DNA of 64,000 bases. Origin: an uncultured Kiloniellaceae bacterium (GTDB lineage: Bacteria > Pseudomonadota > Alphaproteobacteria > Kiloniellales > Kiloniellaceae). Each line of letters starts with the position of its first letter. Positions within the stretch are counted from its first letter, which is position 1. Made by a program: the position numbers and the translations under genes. The stretch spans positions 248,001 through 312,000 of the forward strand of contig CANLSF010000004.1 of assembly GCA_947493695.1 (NCBI GenBank), in the 5' to 3' direction. The notes below the pieces were generated by a model that worked only from the letters and a program-made list of their open reading frames with translations, searched no databases and was not told the origin of the DNA. Positions 18,744 through 28,315 of this stretch are shown here, one piece after another.

Positions 18744-19025
18744 TTATTTCAGTTTTACGAGTCTGCCGCTGCCGTCGCGGGCTTGTTCCGTAATGAGACG
18801 ATAAAAAACGATGACCGTGTGCAGGGCATCGATCATCAGGACCATGTAGGCGAGACCCACACGATCCTGGGACAAAAGAACCAGAAAAAGCAGAAACAGA
18901 CAGAGATCAGCGATGCCATGCAGGTAGTTGCGCAGGTAAAAATGGTGAATACCTATGACGCCGAATATCCCGCAAAGAATAACTGCGGTGCCGTAGTTCG
19001 CCGGAGACTTTTCGGATACATCCAT
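18744..19025 (-). CDS. TM2-like membrane protein
   Basis: A 93-residue protein with a TM2-type first helix and turn (CGIFGVIGIHHFYLRNYLHG), a second helix (LCLFLLFLVLLS), and an extra C-terminal hydrophobic stretch (YMVLMIDALHTVIVFYRLI). It is a diverged relative of the next gene and is probably cotranscribed with it. The role is unknown; two adjacent, dissimilar TM2 proteins suggest a heteromeric pair (inference). Confidence 0.82.
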   Translation of the reverse strand: MDVSEKSPANYGTAVILCGIFGVIGIHHFYLRNYLHGIADLCLFLLFLVLLSQDRVGLAYMVLMIDALHTVIVFYRLITEQARDGSGRLVKLK

Positions 19026-19188
19026 GGATCGTTCTGTTCGAAAGGGATATGTAATTTTTGCTATAGGGCGCTAAAACTGTAAAAAATTCATAAAGCGATA
19101 CAATCAGAGCTTAAATCTACGCTGCTCTGGTGTACTTCCACTGAAGGAATAAGTCCAGCTTTCTCAATTCTTTAAGCTAAAATTATTC

Positions 19189-19965
19189 TTAAATCTCAAC
19201 CGTCAGCCCATCGTATCCTGGCTCAACCCCAGGCGGGCAGCGGGACAGTAGGTCTTCATAGTCGATCTGGTGGTTCAGATGGGTCAGAATTGCGCGCTCT
19301 GGCTTAACCCGTTCAATCCATTCTAGGGTCTGGGCAAAGTGCGAATGGGTCGGATGCGGTTCATAGCGCAGACAATCGACCACCCAGAGCCTGATCCCTT
19401 CCAGGGCTTCAAAGGCGGCTTCGTCCAGGCTTGAGGCGTCGGTTGAATAGGCAATATCGCCGAAACGCAGTCCCAGGCTCGTTGTACCGCCGTGCTGCTG
19501 TAGAAAGGGCTGAATCGGAACCGAGCCGACTTTGAAGGCGCCTTCAATCAAACGATCATTGAGCATTGGTTTGTAGGGGTTTTTGGGGTTACAGCTGGAG
19601 GTAAAGATGTAGTCGAAACGGCGGGTCAGCGACTCGCGTGTCTGCGCGTCCATAAAAGCGTCGATAGGCCCCTGGTTCACGTAGGTGAGATAGCGCAATT
19701 CGTCGATACCGTGCGTGTGATCCGCGTGATCGTGAGTGTAAACCACCGCATCCAGCGATGTGATCTCGTTGTCGATCAGCTGTACCCTCAGATCAGGCGA
19801 GGTATCGACGAGAACCCGTGTCCCCTGCTCTTCCACCAGAATAGAGACCCGGCGCCGCCGGTTCTTTGGATTACTCGGGTCGCAAACGCCCCAGGAACCA
19901 CCCGCTTCGGCGCCTGCCAGTGGGACGCCGCCGGAACCGCCGCAGCCGAGCAGCGTCACCTTCAT
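19189..19965 (-). CDS. MBL-fold metallohydrolase, PhnP-like
   Basis: A 258-residue metallo-beta-lactamase-fold hydrolase. The binuclear metal motif HDHADH (78-83) is intact, and an N-terminal CGGSGGVP loop and a C-terminal ILTHLNHQIDYEDL His region complete the site. It resembles PhnP-type phosphodiesterases and the MBL genes that follow tatD in many alphaproteobacteria. The start overlaps the tatD stop by 4 nt (ATGA at 19962-19965), so it is translationally coupled as the last gene of the metG-tatD cluster. Cyclic phosphodiester substrates are likely but not shown. Confidence 0.92.
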   Translation of the reverse strand: MKVTLLGCGGSGGVPLAGAEAGGSWGVCDPSNPKNRRRRVSILVEEQGTRVLVDTSPDLRVQLIDNEITSLDAVVYTHDHADHTHGIDELRYLTYVNQGPIDAFMDAQTRESLTRRFDYIFTSSCNPKNPYKPMLNDRLIEGAFKVGSVPIQPFLQQHGGTTSLGLRFGDIAYSTDASSLDEAAFEALEGIRLWVVDCLRYEPHPTHSHFAQTLEWIERVKPERAILTHLNHQIDYEDLLSRCPPGVEPGYDGLTVEI

Positions 19966-20771
19966 TGCGCGCCGCCAAAGCCGGGTTGGTCGATCGCGCT
20001 GCCCGCCCGTGAAAAGAGTTGTTTGAAGTTCGCGGTGGTTGTTTCAATCAGAAGGTCGTTCGATATCTCTTTGATTTCAGAGAGTTTTTCCGCAGTGTGC
20101 ACGACGAAGGCGGGCTCGTTTGTTTTCCCGCGCTTGGGCACCGGTGCCAGGTAGGGAGAATCCGTCTCGACCAGCAGGCGGTCGAGCGGAACTTTGCGTA
20201 CCGTGTCGCGCAGGGATTCGGCATTCTTGAAGGTGACGACCCCAGCAAGCGAGATATAGAAGCCCATCTCCAAAGCGGCTTCCGCCAGCTCGGGACCGGC
20301 TGTAAAGCAATGAATAACAGCGGGATAAGCCCCGTTTTTGTACTCGTCACGTAGAATGTCGACGGTGTCGTCATCCGCGTCACGGGCGTGAACGATCAAA
20401 GGCAGGCCGGTTTCTCGCGCCGCGGCGATATGTGCGCGGAAGCTGACCTTCTGCTCTTCGCGGGGGGAGTGCTCATAGAAATAGTCCAGACCCGTCTCGC
20501 CGATCCCCACGACCTTTGGATGTTTGGCCAGCTCGATCAGGCGATCCGGGTTTTCCTGGCCCTCTTCACCTGCTTCGTGCGGATGGACGCCGACGGAACA
20601 AAAGACATTGGGATATCGTTCCGCGATATCGAGGACGATAGGGAATTCACTCATCTTCGTGCAAATGGTCACCATGGCGCCGACACCGGCCCGCCCTGCC
20701 CGCGCCACGACCTCGTCGATGTCGCCGTCGCGCTGCAGGTAGTCAAGATGACAGTGGGAATCGATCAGCAT
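19962..20771 (-). CDS. TatD family hydrolase (metal-dependent nuclease)
   Basis: A 269-residue TIM-barrel metal-dependent hydrolase of the TatD family; characterised members are DNases with 3'-5' exonuclease activity involved in DNA repair and quality control. Metal ligands are visible: HCH near the start (DSHCHLD), Glu in GIGETGLDY, His in LPLIVHARDA and AVIHCFTAG, and Asp in VETDSPYLAPVP. The start is set at ATG 20771 with GGAG 9 nt upstream; a GTG at 20786 would add five residues. It lies 36 nt after metG and overlaps the MBL gene. Confidence 0.94.
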   Translation of the reverse strand: MLIDSHCHLDYLQRDGDIDEVVARAGRAGVGAMVTICTKMSEFPIVLDIAERYPNVFCSVGVHPHEAGEEGQENPDRLIELAKHPKVVGIGETGLDYFYEHSPREEQKVSFRAHIAAARETGLPLIVHARDADDDTVDILRDEYKNGAYPAVIHCFTAGPELAEAALEMGFYISLAGVVTFKNAESLRDTVRKVPLDRLLVETDSPYLAPVPKRGKTNEPAFVVHTAEKLSEIKEISNDLLIETTTANFKQLFSRAGSAIDQPGFGGAQ

Positions 20772-20807
20772 GTTTACGTGCTCCACTTCACGCTTTTCAG
20801 TTCTAAC

Positions 20808-22367
20808 TCAGGCGCTTTCGGGGTTTTCCTCGACGTAGCGCGGAAAGATACCTTCCGGCTTGGGCACGGGTGCACCGGCCTCAAGCGGCGTCGCGAGGCT
20901 TTCGAAACCGCGGGCGTCCGCTGCAACCGACAGCTGATCCAGCATTTTGGCCATGGAATCGGGCATCACCGGCTGGGTCAGAATGGCCAGACGGCGTACG
21001 GTCTCGGCAAGCACATAAAGAACCGTCTTCATCCGCTCCGGATCGGTCTTCTTGAGGCCCCAGGGCGCCTGATCGTCGACGTAGCGGTTTGCCGCTCCGA
21101 TCACATCCCAGGTGGCTTCCAGGGCCTTGTTGAAGGCCTGAACAGCGTATTCCTCGCGCAAACGGTCAGGCAGACCTCCGGACAATGCCAGGAGAGCTTC
21201 GTCCTCAGCCGTAAAGGCTCCAGGCGCAGGAACCGCGTTCTCGCAGTTTTTGGCAATCATCGAGAGCACGCGCTGGGAGAGATTGCCCAGATCGTTGGTG
21301 AGATCCCCGTTCATGCGGCCCACAATCGCGCGCCTGGAGAAATCGCCGTCGTTGCCGAAAGGCACTTCACGCAGCAGGAAATAGCGGACCGGGTCCAGGC
21401 CATAGGTTTCCACCAGTTGCAGCGGATCGATCACATTCCCCAGAGATTTGGAGATCTTCTGGCCCTCATTGGTCCACCAGCCATGGGCAAAGACGCGTTT
21501 CGGGGTCTGCAGTTCGGCGGCCATCAGGAAGGCCGGCCAGTAGACCGCATGAAAGCGCAAGATATCCTTGCCCACCATGTGAAGATCAGCCGGCCAATAG
21601 GTTGAATAGTCGCTGCTTTCCACGTCCGGGTAACCGGCAGCAGTCATGTAGTTCGTCAAGGCATCGAGCCAGACATACATGATGTGATCGGAATCGTCGG
21701 GCACCGGCACACCCCAGGAAAAGGTCGTGCGGCTGATCGAGAGATCCTTCAACCCGCCCTTGACGAAGCTGATCACCTCGTTGCGCCGGGTTTCGGGCGC
21801 AATAAAGTCGGGATTGGCTTCATAAAACGCCAGGAGACGGTCCTGCCAGGCCGAGAGGCGGAAAAAGTAGGAGGGTTCCTCGACCCATTCCACTTCGGCC
21901 CCGCTGGCCGTGGCGATACGCTTGCCGTCCGGCTGCTTGGTCAACTCGCTTTCCGTATAGAACGCCTCGTCCCGGACCGCGTACCAGCCGGAATACCCCC
22001 CCAGATAGATCTCGCCATTATCGAGCAGCTTCTTCCAAAGCGCCTGACAGGCGAGTTTGTGGCGCTCTTCCGTGGTGCGGATGAAATCGTCGTTACTGAA
22101 GTTCAGTACCGGCGAGAGGTTACGGAAATTCTGCGACACCCGGTCAGTGAAGCTTTGCGGGTCGACCCCGGCAGCCTGGGCGGATTTCTCGACCTTCTGG
22201 CCGTGTTCGTCGGTTCCGGTCAGAAACTTCACGTCCCGCCCATCCAAGCGCATAAAACGTGCCAGAACATCACAGGCCAGCGTCGTGTAGGCATGTCCGA
22301 TGTGCGGCACGTCGTTTACGTAATAGATCGGCGTCGTAATGTAGTAAGGCGTTTTCTGCCCGGGCAT
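20808..22367 (-). CDS. metG: Methionyl-tRNA synthetase
   Basis: A 519-residue class I aminoacyl-tRNA synthetase that charges tRNA-Met. The two ATP-site signatures are HIGH at 22-25 (DVPHIGHAYTT) and KISKS (GQKISKSLGN, about residue 300). The connective peptide lacks the two extra zinc knuckles, and there is no C-terminal tRNA-binding domain, as in most alphaproteobacterial MetG. The start is ATG 22367 with AGGAG 7 nt upstream; the frame continues upstream to 22421 without support. It sits in the conserved tmk-holB-metG-tatD order. Confidence 0.98.
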   Translation of the reverse strand: MPGQKTPYYITTPIYYVNDVPHIGHAYTTLACDVLARFMRLDGRDVKFLTGTDEHGQKVEKSAQAAGVDPQSFTDRVSQNFRNLSPVLNFSNDDFIRTTEERHKLACQALWKKLLDNGEIYLGGYSGWYAVRDEAFYTESELTKQPDGKRIATASGAEVEWVEEPSYFFRLSAWQDRLLAFYEANPDFIAPETRRNEVISFVKGGLKDLSISRTTFSWGVPVPDDSDHIMYVWLDALTNYMTAAGYPDVESSDYSTYWPADLHMVGKDILRFHAVYWPAFLMAAELQTPKRVFAHGWWTNEGQKISKSLGNVIDPLQLVETYGLDPVRYFLLREVPFGNDGDFSRRAIVGRMNGDLTNDLGNLSQRVLSMIAKNCENAVPAPGAFTAEDEALLALSGGLPDRLREEYAVQAFNKALEATWDVIGAANRYVDDQAPWGLKKTDPERMKTVLYVLAETVRRLAILTQPVMPDSMAKMLDQLSVAADARGFESLATPLEAGAPVPKPEGIFPRYVEENPESA

Positions 22368-22489
22368 TCCATTCTCCTGCGGTCCGCTTGGGGCTTTGGC
22401 CACCGGTAACCGCGCCTGCAACTTTGTAAGGGGCTCCGCGGGTCACGGTGTCCGATCCGAGGGCCTGATCGCCGGAGACGGAACCCGCT

Positions 22490-23584
22490 CTAGGTCGTGA
22501 GAGCCTCGATCTCGGAAAAGACACTGATCACAACATGTTTGCGGTCGAGGTTCGCGCGATCCGCCGCGTTGTACAGAGCCGAGGTCTTGTCCCACAGCGT
22601 GAGCCACTGCGCAAGAGGGCGACGAGCCATCAGGCGCTCCATGATGTCGCTTTCGCCCTCGATCACGGGCGGCGGCAGTTGCCCCCGGGCGGCACCATTG
22701 ATCATGCGCGCCAGCCACCAGAGCAGGAGCTCCATACCGGTGCGGAAAGTTTCGCCACCGCTGTCCCGGGCGAGCTGGTCGCCAAAAGCCTGAAGCTTGA
22801 CCACATCCAGGCGCGGCAGGTGAGAAATGATATCCATCAAGCCCTTATAGAGTTCCAGTCCACCGATCGTGTGAAGCTGTAGCGCCTTTCCGATACTGCC
22901 TTCAGATAGCCGCGCGAGGGCCTGTGCCTCTGCCGGATCCAATTCCGGCCGGTGTTCCTGCAGCAGGCTTAGGACAGTCTCTTCATCAAGCGGCACCATT
23001 GGAAGATGGCAGCAGCGGGAATGGATCGTCGGCAGCAGGCGTGCAGGCTGGTGACTGATCAGGATCAGCAGAACGTCGTTGGGTGGTTCCTCAAGAATCT
23101 TCAGCAAGGCATTGGTTGCACTGACATTCATGTCGTCGATCGGATCGACGATCACGACCCGCCAGCCGCCTTCGGTCGAGGTCTTGCGAAGGAAAGATAC
23201 GACGTTGCGCGCGTCTTCGACCGGGATCACGGAGCGCATCTTTCCCTTCGGATCGACGCCGCGTTCGACGGTCATGAGATCACCATGGCCGCCGGAGGCA
23301 ATCCGGCGAAAGACCGGGTTGTCGGCATCGACAGTCAGGCCGTCCGGGGCGTCGCCAAAGAGGCCAGGTGCAGAGCCGCCGCCGTTCAGGACAAAGCGGG
23401 CGAAGCGAAATGCCAAAGTTGCCTTACCGATACCGCGCGGTCCATGAAACAGCCAGGCGTGAGGCAAACGTTCCGATTCATAAGCGGTTAGAAGACGCTG
23501 CTCAGCCGCTGCATGGCCAATCAAGGTGGCATTTTTCCGGGGAGCCAGCGTTTCGATTTCAGGCGCTGCCGCGGCACGGGCCAT
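22490..23584 (-). CDS. holB: DNA polymerase III subunit delta'
   Basis: A 364-residue clamp-loader subunit that, with delta and tau/gamma, opens the beta sliding clamp during replication. The N-terminal AAA+ domain shows LPHAWLFHGPRGIGKAT (P-loop about 48-56) and, later, LLKILEEPPNDVLLILISHQP with the SRC motif (IHSRCCHLPM). The retained GxGKA P-loop is normal for alphaproteobacteria. The start codon shares one base with the tmk stop (TAATG), so the two are translationally coupled. It is followed by metG. Confidence 0.96.
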   Translation of the reverse strand: MARAAAAPEIETLAPRKNATLIGHAAAEQRLLTAYESERLPHAWLFHGPRGIGKATLAFRFARFVLNGGGSAPGLFGDAPDGLTVDADNPVFRRIASGGHGDLMTVERGVDPKGKMRSVIPVEDARNVVSFLRKTSTEGGWRVVIVDPIDDMNVSATNALLKILEEPPNDVLLILISHQPARLLPTIHSRCCHLPMVPLDEETVLSLLQEHRPELDPAEAQALARLSEGSIGKALQLHTIGGLELYKGLMDIISHLPRLDVVKLQAFGDQLARDSGGETFRTGMELLLWWLARMINGAARGQLPPPVIEGESDIMERLMARRPLAQWLTLWDKTSALYNAADRANLDRKHVVISVFSEIEALTT

Positions 23585-24222
23585 TATGTGAGATCCAGAT
23601 TAAGACGGGTTCGAACCAGATCGAGGATCTGGCTTTCAATAACTTCTATTGCCCCCCTGGCTGGCACAAGTGCACAGCGTTCCGGCGCGCGTCGGGCGAT
23701 ATCGAGAAAACCGTCGCGGAGCCGTTGGTGGAAGGCCACAGCCATGGATTCGTAACGGTCTTCGCCGCCTGCCCGGCTCCCGGCCCGTTCGAGCCCCTCT
23801 TCGGGGGCGATATCCATGATGATGGTAAGTTCCGGAAGAAGTTGTTCCACAACAATCGCTTGGAGCTTTTCGATAATTTCCCGGCCGAGCTCGTGACCGT
23901 AACCCTGGTAGGCCATGGTCGAGTCGACAAAACGGTCACATAGCACCCACTGCCCCGCGTCGAGGGCAGGAATAATCGTCTTTTCCAGGTGATCGCGCCG
24001 CGCGGCGAAGTGCAGCAGGGCTTCGGTGGTGGCCGACCAGCGATCTGCCGGGCCATTGACCAACAGAGCGCGGATTTGTTCGGCGCCCGGACTGCCGCCT
24101 GGTTCCCGCGTCGTGGTGACCTGAAGGCCAGCCGCAGAGAGCCTGTCGGCGAGACGCTTGATCTGCGTTGTCTTGCCGGCGCCCTCGCCACCTTCGAATG
24201 TAATGAACTTGCCACGCACCAT
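23584..24222 (-). CDS. tmk: Thymidylate kinase
   Basis: A 212-residue dTMP kinase that makes dTDP from dTMP and ATP in the dTTP pathway. The P-loop EGGEGAGKTTQ (10-20), the DR motif in LCDRFVDSTMAYQGYG and the substrate loop TTREPGGSPGAEQIR are all in place. The length is normal. It lies between the PBP5-type gene and holB, overlapping holB by one base, in the order conserved among alphaproteobacteria. Confidence 0.97.
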   Translation of the reverse strand: MVRGKFITFEGGEGAGKTTQIKRLADRLSAAGLQVTTTREPGGSPGAEQIRALLVNGPADRWSATTEALLHFAARRDHLEKTIIPALDAGQWVLCDRFVDSTMAYQGYGHELGREIIEKLQAIVVEQLLPELTIIMDIAPEEGLERAGSRAGGEDRYESMAVAFHQRLRDGFLDIARRAPERCALVPARGAIEVIESQILDLVRTRLNLDLT

Positions 24223-24377
24223 GACTTGACCTTGCCGCCCGCCCCTATCAGCGTCAAGCGCCCCTAAAGAGATCCCACGCGCCGGAGGTTCCGTCCGGTG
24301 TGATTGAGACAGCTTTGAGCCACTTTCTATAACCTGTTGCTTTAACGAACAGAAATTCGCCTTTGGGTGATCTCCGC

Positions 24378-25526
24378 TTATGGCGCGCCAAACAGCAGAT
24401 GTTTGACCCCTGCCGTGATTTTGCCAAAGCCGCCGAGCTGACCGACGTTCGCGCCGGTGACCAGTGGAATCTCGATGGTTTCGACATCCTTGGCTTCAAT
24501 CCGCAGGGTTGCGAGTTGATCACCCTCGGCAATCGGGGCGGCAATCGGACCTTCGTAAGAGACGGTAACCTTCATGGATTCCCGTGCCTTGCGGGGCAGC
24601 GTTATTAATACATCTTCGGCTGCAACCAAAGGCACAGTGTTCTCCTCACCGAGCCAAACCGACGCATCGTCCACGGTTTCACCGGCGGAAAAGAGTTTAT
24701 AGTTGTCAAACTCCCGAAAGCCCCACTGCAGCAGTCTGGCGGATTCTTCGCTGCGTGCCCGGACACTGGGCAGGCCATTCACCACCAGGATCAGGCGCCT
24801 GTCGTCCTTTACGGCGGACGAGGTCAGTCCGTAACCCGCCTCTTCGGTATGTCCCGTTTTCAGGCCATCGGCACCAATATTCATATAAAGCAGAGGGTTA
24901 CGGTTGCTTTGTTTGATGTCAGACCAAGTGAATTCGGTTTGCGAGTAGTAGTGATAGTATTCAGGGAACTCGTTGATGACATACTCAGCAAGTGTCGCTA
25001 GATCCTTGGCCGTCATGCGATGGTTTGGGTCCGGCCAGCCGGTCGCGTTGGCAAAACGGCTGCCGGTCATGCCGATTTCCCGGGCTTTCTTGGTCATCGC
25101 TTCGGCGAAGGCCTCTTCCGTCCCGGCCAGCCCCTCAGCGAGCACGATGCAGGCATCGTTCCCGGACTGGACGATGACACCCTGCAGCAGGTTTTCGACA
25201 CTGATCTGGTCGCCGACCCTGACGAACATCTTCGAGCCGCCTTTTTTCCAGGCTTTCTCGGAGACCGGAAGAGTTTCTTCAAGCGACAGACGCCCATCCT
25301 TAAGGCGTTCGAACACGACCACGGCGGTCATGATTTTACTCATGGAGGCCGGAGGCATGGATTCCTCGGCATTCTTCGAGAGCAGCACTGTGCCGGTGGC
25401 GACGTCGAGCATGTAGGCTTCCCGCGCCTGCGTGTCGATCGCCTGGGCGGAAACGGCCCAGGCCGCTGTGAGGCTGCCGGCAAATGCCAGGCCGAAGGTG
25501 AAGCGTCGAAGATGTCTCTGTGGCAT
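24378..25526 (-). CDS. D-alanyl-D-alanine carboxypeptidase (PBP5 family)
   Basis: A 382-residue low-molecular-mass penicillin-binding protein that removes the terminal D-Ala from peptidoglycan stem peptides in the periplasm. A signal peptide ends near AVSAQA (residue 29). The active-site motifs are SMSK (61-64), SGN (121-123) and KTG (223-225), and a C-terminal beta domain follows (VTVSYEGPIAAPIAEGDQLA). The start is set at ATG 25526: the frame stays open to 25775, but that extension overlaps rlpA and lacks a signal. It is followed by tmk after 155 nt. Confidence 0.96.
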   Translation of the reverse strand: MPQRHLRRFTFGLAFAGSLTAAWAVSAQAIDTQAREAYMLDVATGTVLLSKNAEESMPPASMSKIMTAVVVFERLKDGRLSLEETLPVSEKAWKKGGSKMFVRVGDQISVENLLQGVIVQSGNDACIVLAEGLAGTEEAFAEAMTKKAREIGMTGSRFANATGWPDPNHRMTAKDLATLAEYVINEFPEYYHYYSQTEFTWSDIKQSNRNPLLYMNIGADGLKTGHTEEAGYGLTSSAVKDDRRLILVVNGLPSVRARSEESARLLQWGFREFDNYKLFSAGETVDDASVWLGEENTVPLVAAEDVLITLPRKARESMKVTVSYEGPIAAPIAEGDQLATLRIEAKDVETIEIPLVTGANVGQLGGFGKITAGVKHLLFGAP

Positions 25527-25722
25527 CCTGGATTCTGGTCCTTTGAATTCGTCCGAGTTAGCTATTGCAGCGGGCCGGTGGCCTTGGGGAGCGTCGGTGC
25601 GGAGTGTCGCTCTCAATCGAAGCTGGGGCAAAAATTTGGAGAAAATGAGGCCGCAGTTCATAAAGGCCGCTCTACTAGGTTGGATGATCGCCGGCGGTAC
25701 CTGCTCTGATTTTGGCTCATGC

Positions 25723-26727
25723 TCATTCGACGACAACACGTGCTTCGTTAAAACCGTTGCCGTGCAGGGTCGCAAGCAGTCTGTCAGCCTCGGTTACCGA
25801 GACGAGTGGGCCGAGCCGGACACGAAAATACTGCGCTTCGCCAATCTGGGCCGTCGCGATCTGAGTGGTGCCGAGTGAAGAGAGCTTTGCGCGCAGACGC
25901 TCCGCATTGGCGACTCTGACAAACGACCCGGCCTGAACGAAAATATTACTGGCGGCCACTGGCGCCTGGGTGACCACACCATCTGGTGTTGGAGCGGTAA
26001 TGGTTCGGCGGGCAGCAGGTACCGGTTTGCTTTTCGAGGGCGCCGATGGCCGGGCGGCGACCTGAGTGGTGCCGCTCGGTGCCGCCAGCGATTCTCCGGT
26101 CACGGCCACTGTTGGCGCCGCTTTCACCGGTGAGGCCGTCAGTTCGGTCGAGACCTGCCCCGCAGGCTGTGCAGTGCGCGCGAGCTGGGTTCCGCCGCGT
26201 TGAGCGAGTGCCGCCAGTTGGCGGCTTTCTTCCTCGAGAATCTCGACCTTGACCTTCGCGGTACCTGCAACGCGGAACCCCAGAAGTTCTGCGGAATGGC
26301 GCGACAGGTCGATGATCCTGTTATTTGCGAAGGGCCCGCGGTCATTGATCCGCACGGTAATCGAGCGGCCGTTTCCGAGATTGGTCACCCTGACCATACT
26401 GGGCAGCGGCAGAGTGCGGTGGGCTGCGGTCAGGTCGTATTGATCGTAAATCTCGCCGTTGGCGGTTTTCTTGCCGTGAAAGCCGGGACCATACCAGGAC
26501 GCGATGCCTGTTTCGATATAGCTATAGTCGACCTTGGGGTAATACCAGATCCCGCGGATCTCATAGGGCTTGCCGACTTTGTAGGCGCCCTGGGACTTGG
26601 TTGGGGAGGTTCCCGGAATCTTGACCTGCTTCGCGGTGTGCGACGCAAGCTCCAATTCGGCACAGGACGAGATGAGAAGACCTGCGGCAGCAAGGGCGAT
26701 CCAGGCGGAGACACGCCGATTGAACAT
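25723..26727 (-). CDS. rlpA: Septal ring lytic transglycosylase RlpA (lipoprotein)
   Basis: A 334-residue outer-membrane lipoprotein. The signal peptide ends in the lipobox LISSC (Cys22). A double-psi beta-barrel domain (about 72-165) contains [19 protein letters not shown] and INDRGPF with the catalytic Asp of RlpA-type transglycosylases that cleave denuded glycan strands. A Pro/Ala-rich linker leads to a C-terminal SPOR domain (about 260-334, [20 protein letters not shown]) that binds denuded glycan at the septum. I prefer ATG 26727; a GTG at 26739 would add four residues. It lies between mltB and the PBP5-type gene in a cell-wall cluster. Confidence 0.96.
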   Translation of the reverse strand: MFNRRVSAWIALAAAGLLISSCAELELASHTAKQVKIPGTSPTKSQGAYKVGKPYEIRGIWYYPKVDYSYIETGIASWYGPGFHGKKTANGEIYDQYDLTAAHRTLPLPSMVRVTNLGNGRSITVRINDRGPFANNRIIDLSRHSAELLGFRVAGTAKVKVEILEEESRQLAALAQRGGTQLARTAQPAGQVSTELTASPVKAAPTVAVTGESLAAPSGTTQVAARPSAPSKSKPVPAARRTITAPTPDGVVTQAPVAASNIFVQAGSFVRVANAERLRAKLSSLGTTQIATAQIGEAQYFRVRLGPLVSVTEADRLLATLHGNGFNEARVVVE

Positions 26728-26854
26728 TATGATGAGCACCTGAAGGAGGTTAACTATAGAATCGGCAGTTTACTTGGTCTTTCGTCCAACAGCAATCGTC
26801 TGCTTTTCACCTTAAAAGAGCGTAAAAAGGCGCGCTCAACGCCGGCTCTCCAAG

Positions 26855-28195
26855 TCAGTTCGCTGCTGCGGAGCGTAGGCGGCCCAAAAGCTCGACATCC
26901 GCATAACCGTCCGCCGGGATTGCAGATTTGCGCTGAAAGGCTTTGATGCCTGCCCGTGTTTGCCGCCCGGCGACCCCATCGGGGGCGCCAACTTCATATC
27001 CAAGTCTGTTCAAGAGCGCCTGAATCTCTTTAATCTCCGCGCGCAGGAGGGGCTTGTCGTTCGCCGGCGCTTTGGCCAGGAGCTTACCTTTGCCTTCAAT
27101 CCGGTCGGCGAGGTGTCCGACTGCGATGGCGTAGAAGATCGAGTTGTTCCATTTAAGGGTCGCGCGGAAGTTCCCATAGACCAGAAAGGCCGGTCCCTTG
27201 AGACCAGCAGGCAGCACAAGCGATCCTTCGACGTCGGCCTGCGGCAGATTACGTCCATCGGCGCGGCGCACGCCCAGAGCTTGCCAGCTTTTGATCGGCT
27301 TCTTGGTCTGAAAACCAACCAGTTCCAGGTCGAAGCCTGCCGGAAGCGTGACTTCCCTGCCCCAGGTTTCCTGGTCGTTCCAGCCGAGATTGCTCAGGAA
27401 ATTCGCGGCTGAAGAGAAGATATCAGGCAGGCTGTTCCATAGATCGCGACGGTCGTCGCCGTCGGCATCAACCGCATGACCGAGGAAAGTCGAAGGAATG
27501 AACTGGACCTGGCCCATTGCGCCCGCCCAGGACCCGGTCATCTGAGAGGTGGCGATATCGCCATTGTCGATAATCTGAAGCGCCCCAAGCAACTGACCGC
27601 GGAAAAAGTCGCTGCGGCGGGCATCATATGCCAGCGTGGTGAGCGCTGAGATCACCTTGAAGCCGCCCGTGTTGGAGCCGAAATTACTCTCCAGACCCCA
27701 GAATGAAACGAGAAAGCGGGCCTGCACGCCGTATTTATTTTCGACCTGTGCCAGAAGGTCGGCGTGCTTCGCCATCAACTCCTGGGCTTTTTTGACCCGG
27801 GCGTCGTTTACCGATCGGTTCAGGTAGGTCCAGAAGGTCAGAGAAAACTCAGGTTGCTTGCGGTCCAGCTCTACAACCCTTTTTACCGGCGCAACATCCT
27901 TGAACGAATTCTCCAGGACCTCTTGTGAGATACCCTTTGCCCGGGCTTCTCGCTTGAATTCCGCAAGCCAGGCCTGAAAGGCCGGATCCTCGGTCTGGCT
28001 ACCGACTGCAGCGGAGTTCGGCTCTATTGCCGTGTTCTGCGCGATTAAGGTTGGCTCGAGTGCCTGCGCGACAGCGTTCGGGACTGAAAAAGCCATAAGC
28101 GAGCTTGCGAGGAGCGCCGTGCTCAACAGCCGGGGAATCGTATGGTTACAGGACGTTGGGGAGGCGGTGAACGCCCTTACGAATCGGAAAGCCAT
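26855..28195 (-). CDS. mltB: Lytic murein transglycosylase, MltB type
   Basis: A 446-residue periplasmic enzyme that cuts the glycan backbone of peptidoglycan and forms 1,6-anhydro-MurNAc. After a signal peptide (cleavage near VPNAVAQA, residue 44) comes the SLT_2/MltB catalytic domain, with the catalytic Glu169 in FWGLESNFG and GAMGQVQFIPSTF further on. A peptidoglycan-binding type 1 domain forms the C terminus (about 375-440, IKEIQALLNRLGYEVGAPDG). There is no lipobox, so unlike E. coli MltB it is soluble. It is the first gene of the leftward cell-wall and replication cluster. Confidence 0.96.
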   Translation of the reverse strand: MAFRFVRAFTASPTSCNHTIPRLLSTALLASSLMAFSVPNAVAQALEPTLIAQNTAIEPNSAAVGSQTEDPAFQAWLAEFKREARAKGISQEVLENSFKDVAPVKRVVELDRKQPEFSLTFWTYLNRSVNDARVKKAQELMAKHADLLAQVENKYGVQARFLVSFWGLESNFGSNTGGFKVISALTTLAYDARRSDFFRGQLLGALQIIDNGDIATSQMTGSWAGAMGQVQFIPSTFLGHAVDADGDDRRDLWNSLPDIFSSAANFLSNLGWNDQETWGREVTLPAGFDLELVGFQTKKPIKSWQALGVRRADGRNLPQADVEGSLVLPAGLKGPAFLVYGNFRATLKWNNSIFYAIAVGHLADRIEGKGKLLAKAPANDKPLLRAEIKEIQALLNRLGYEVGAPDGVAGRQTRAGIKAFQRKSAIPADGYADVELLGRLRSAAAN

Positions 28196-28315
28196 CGGAG
28201 GAACCTCTGATCACAGGAATGAGGTTTCTTCTGCCACAGCGTAGGTTAACGTGCAATCGCACTCTCTTTTCTAGGGCAGCTTTTCCAGGCGACTCTCGAG
28301 GGGCACGCCGAAGGG

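Noticed and set aside
25527-25775. 83-codon extension of the PBP5-family frame
   Set aside because: It overlaps the end of rlpA and would place the signal peptide inside the protein.
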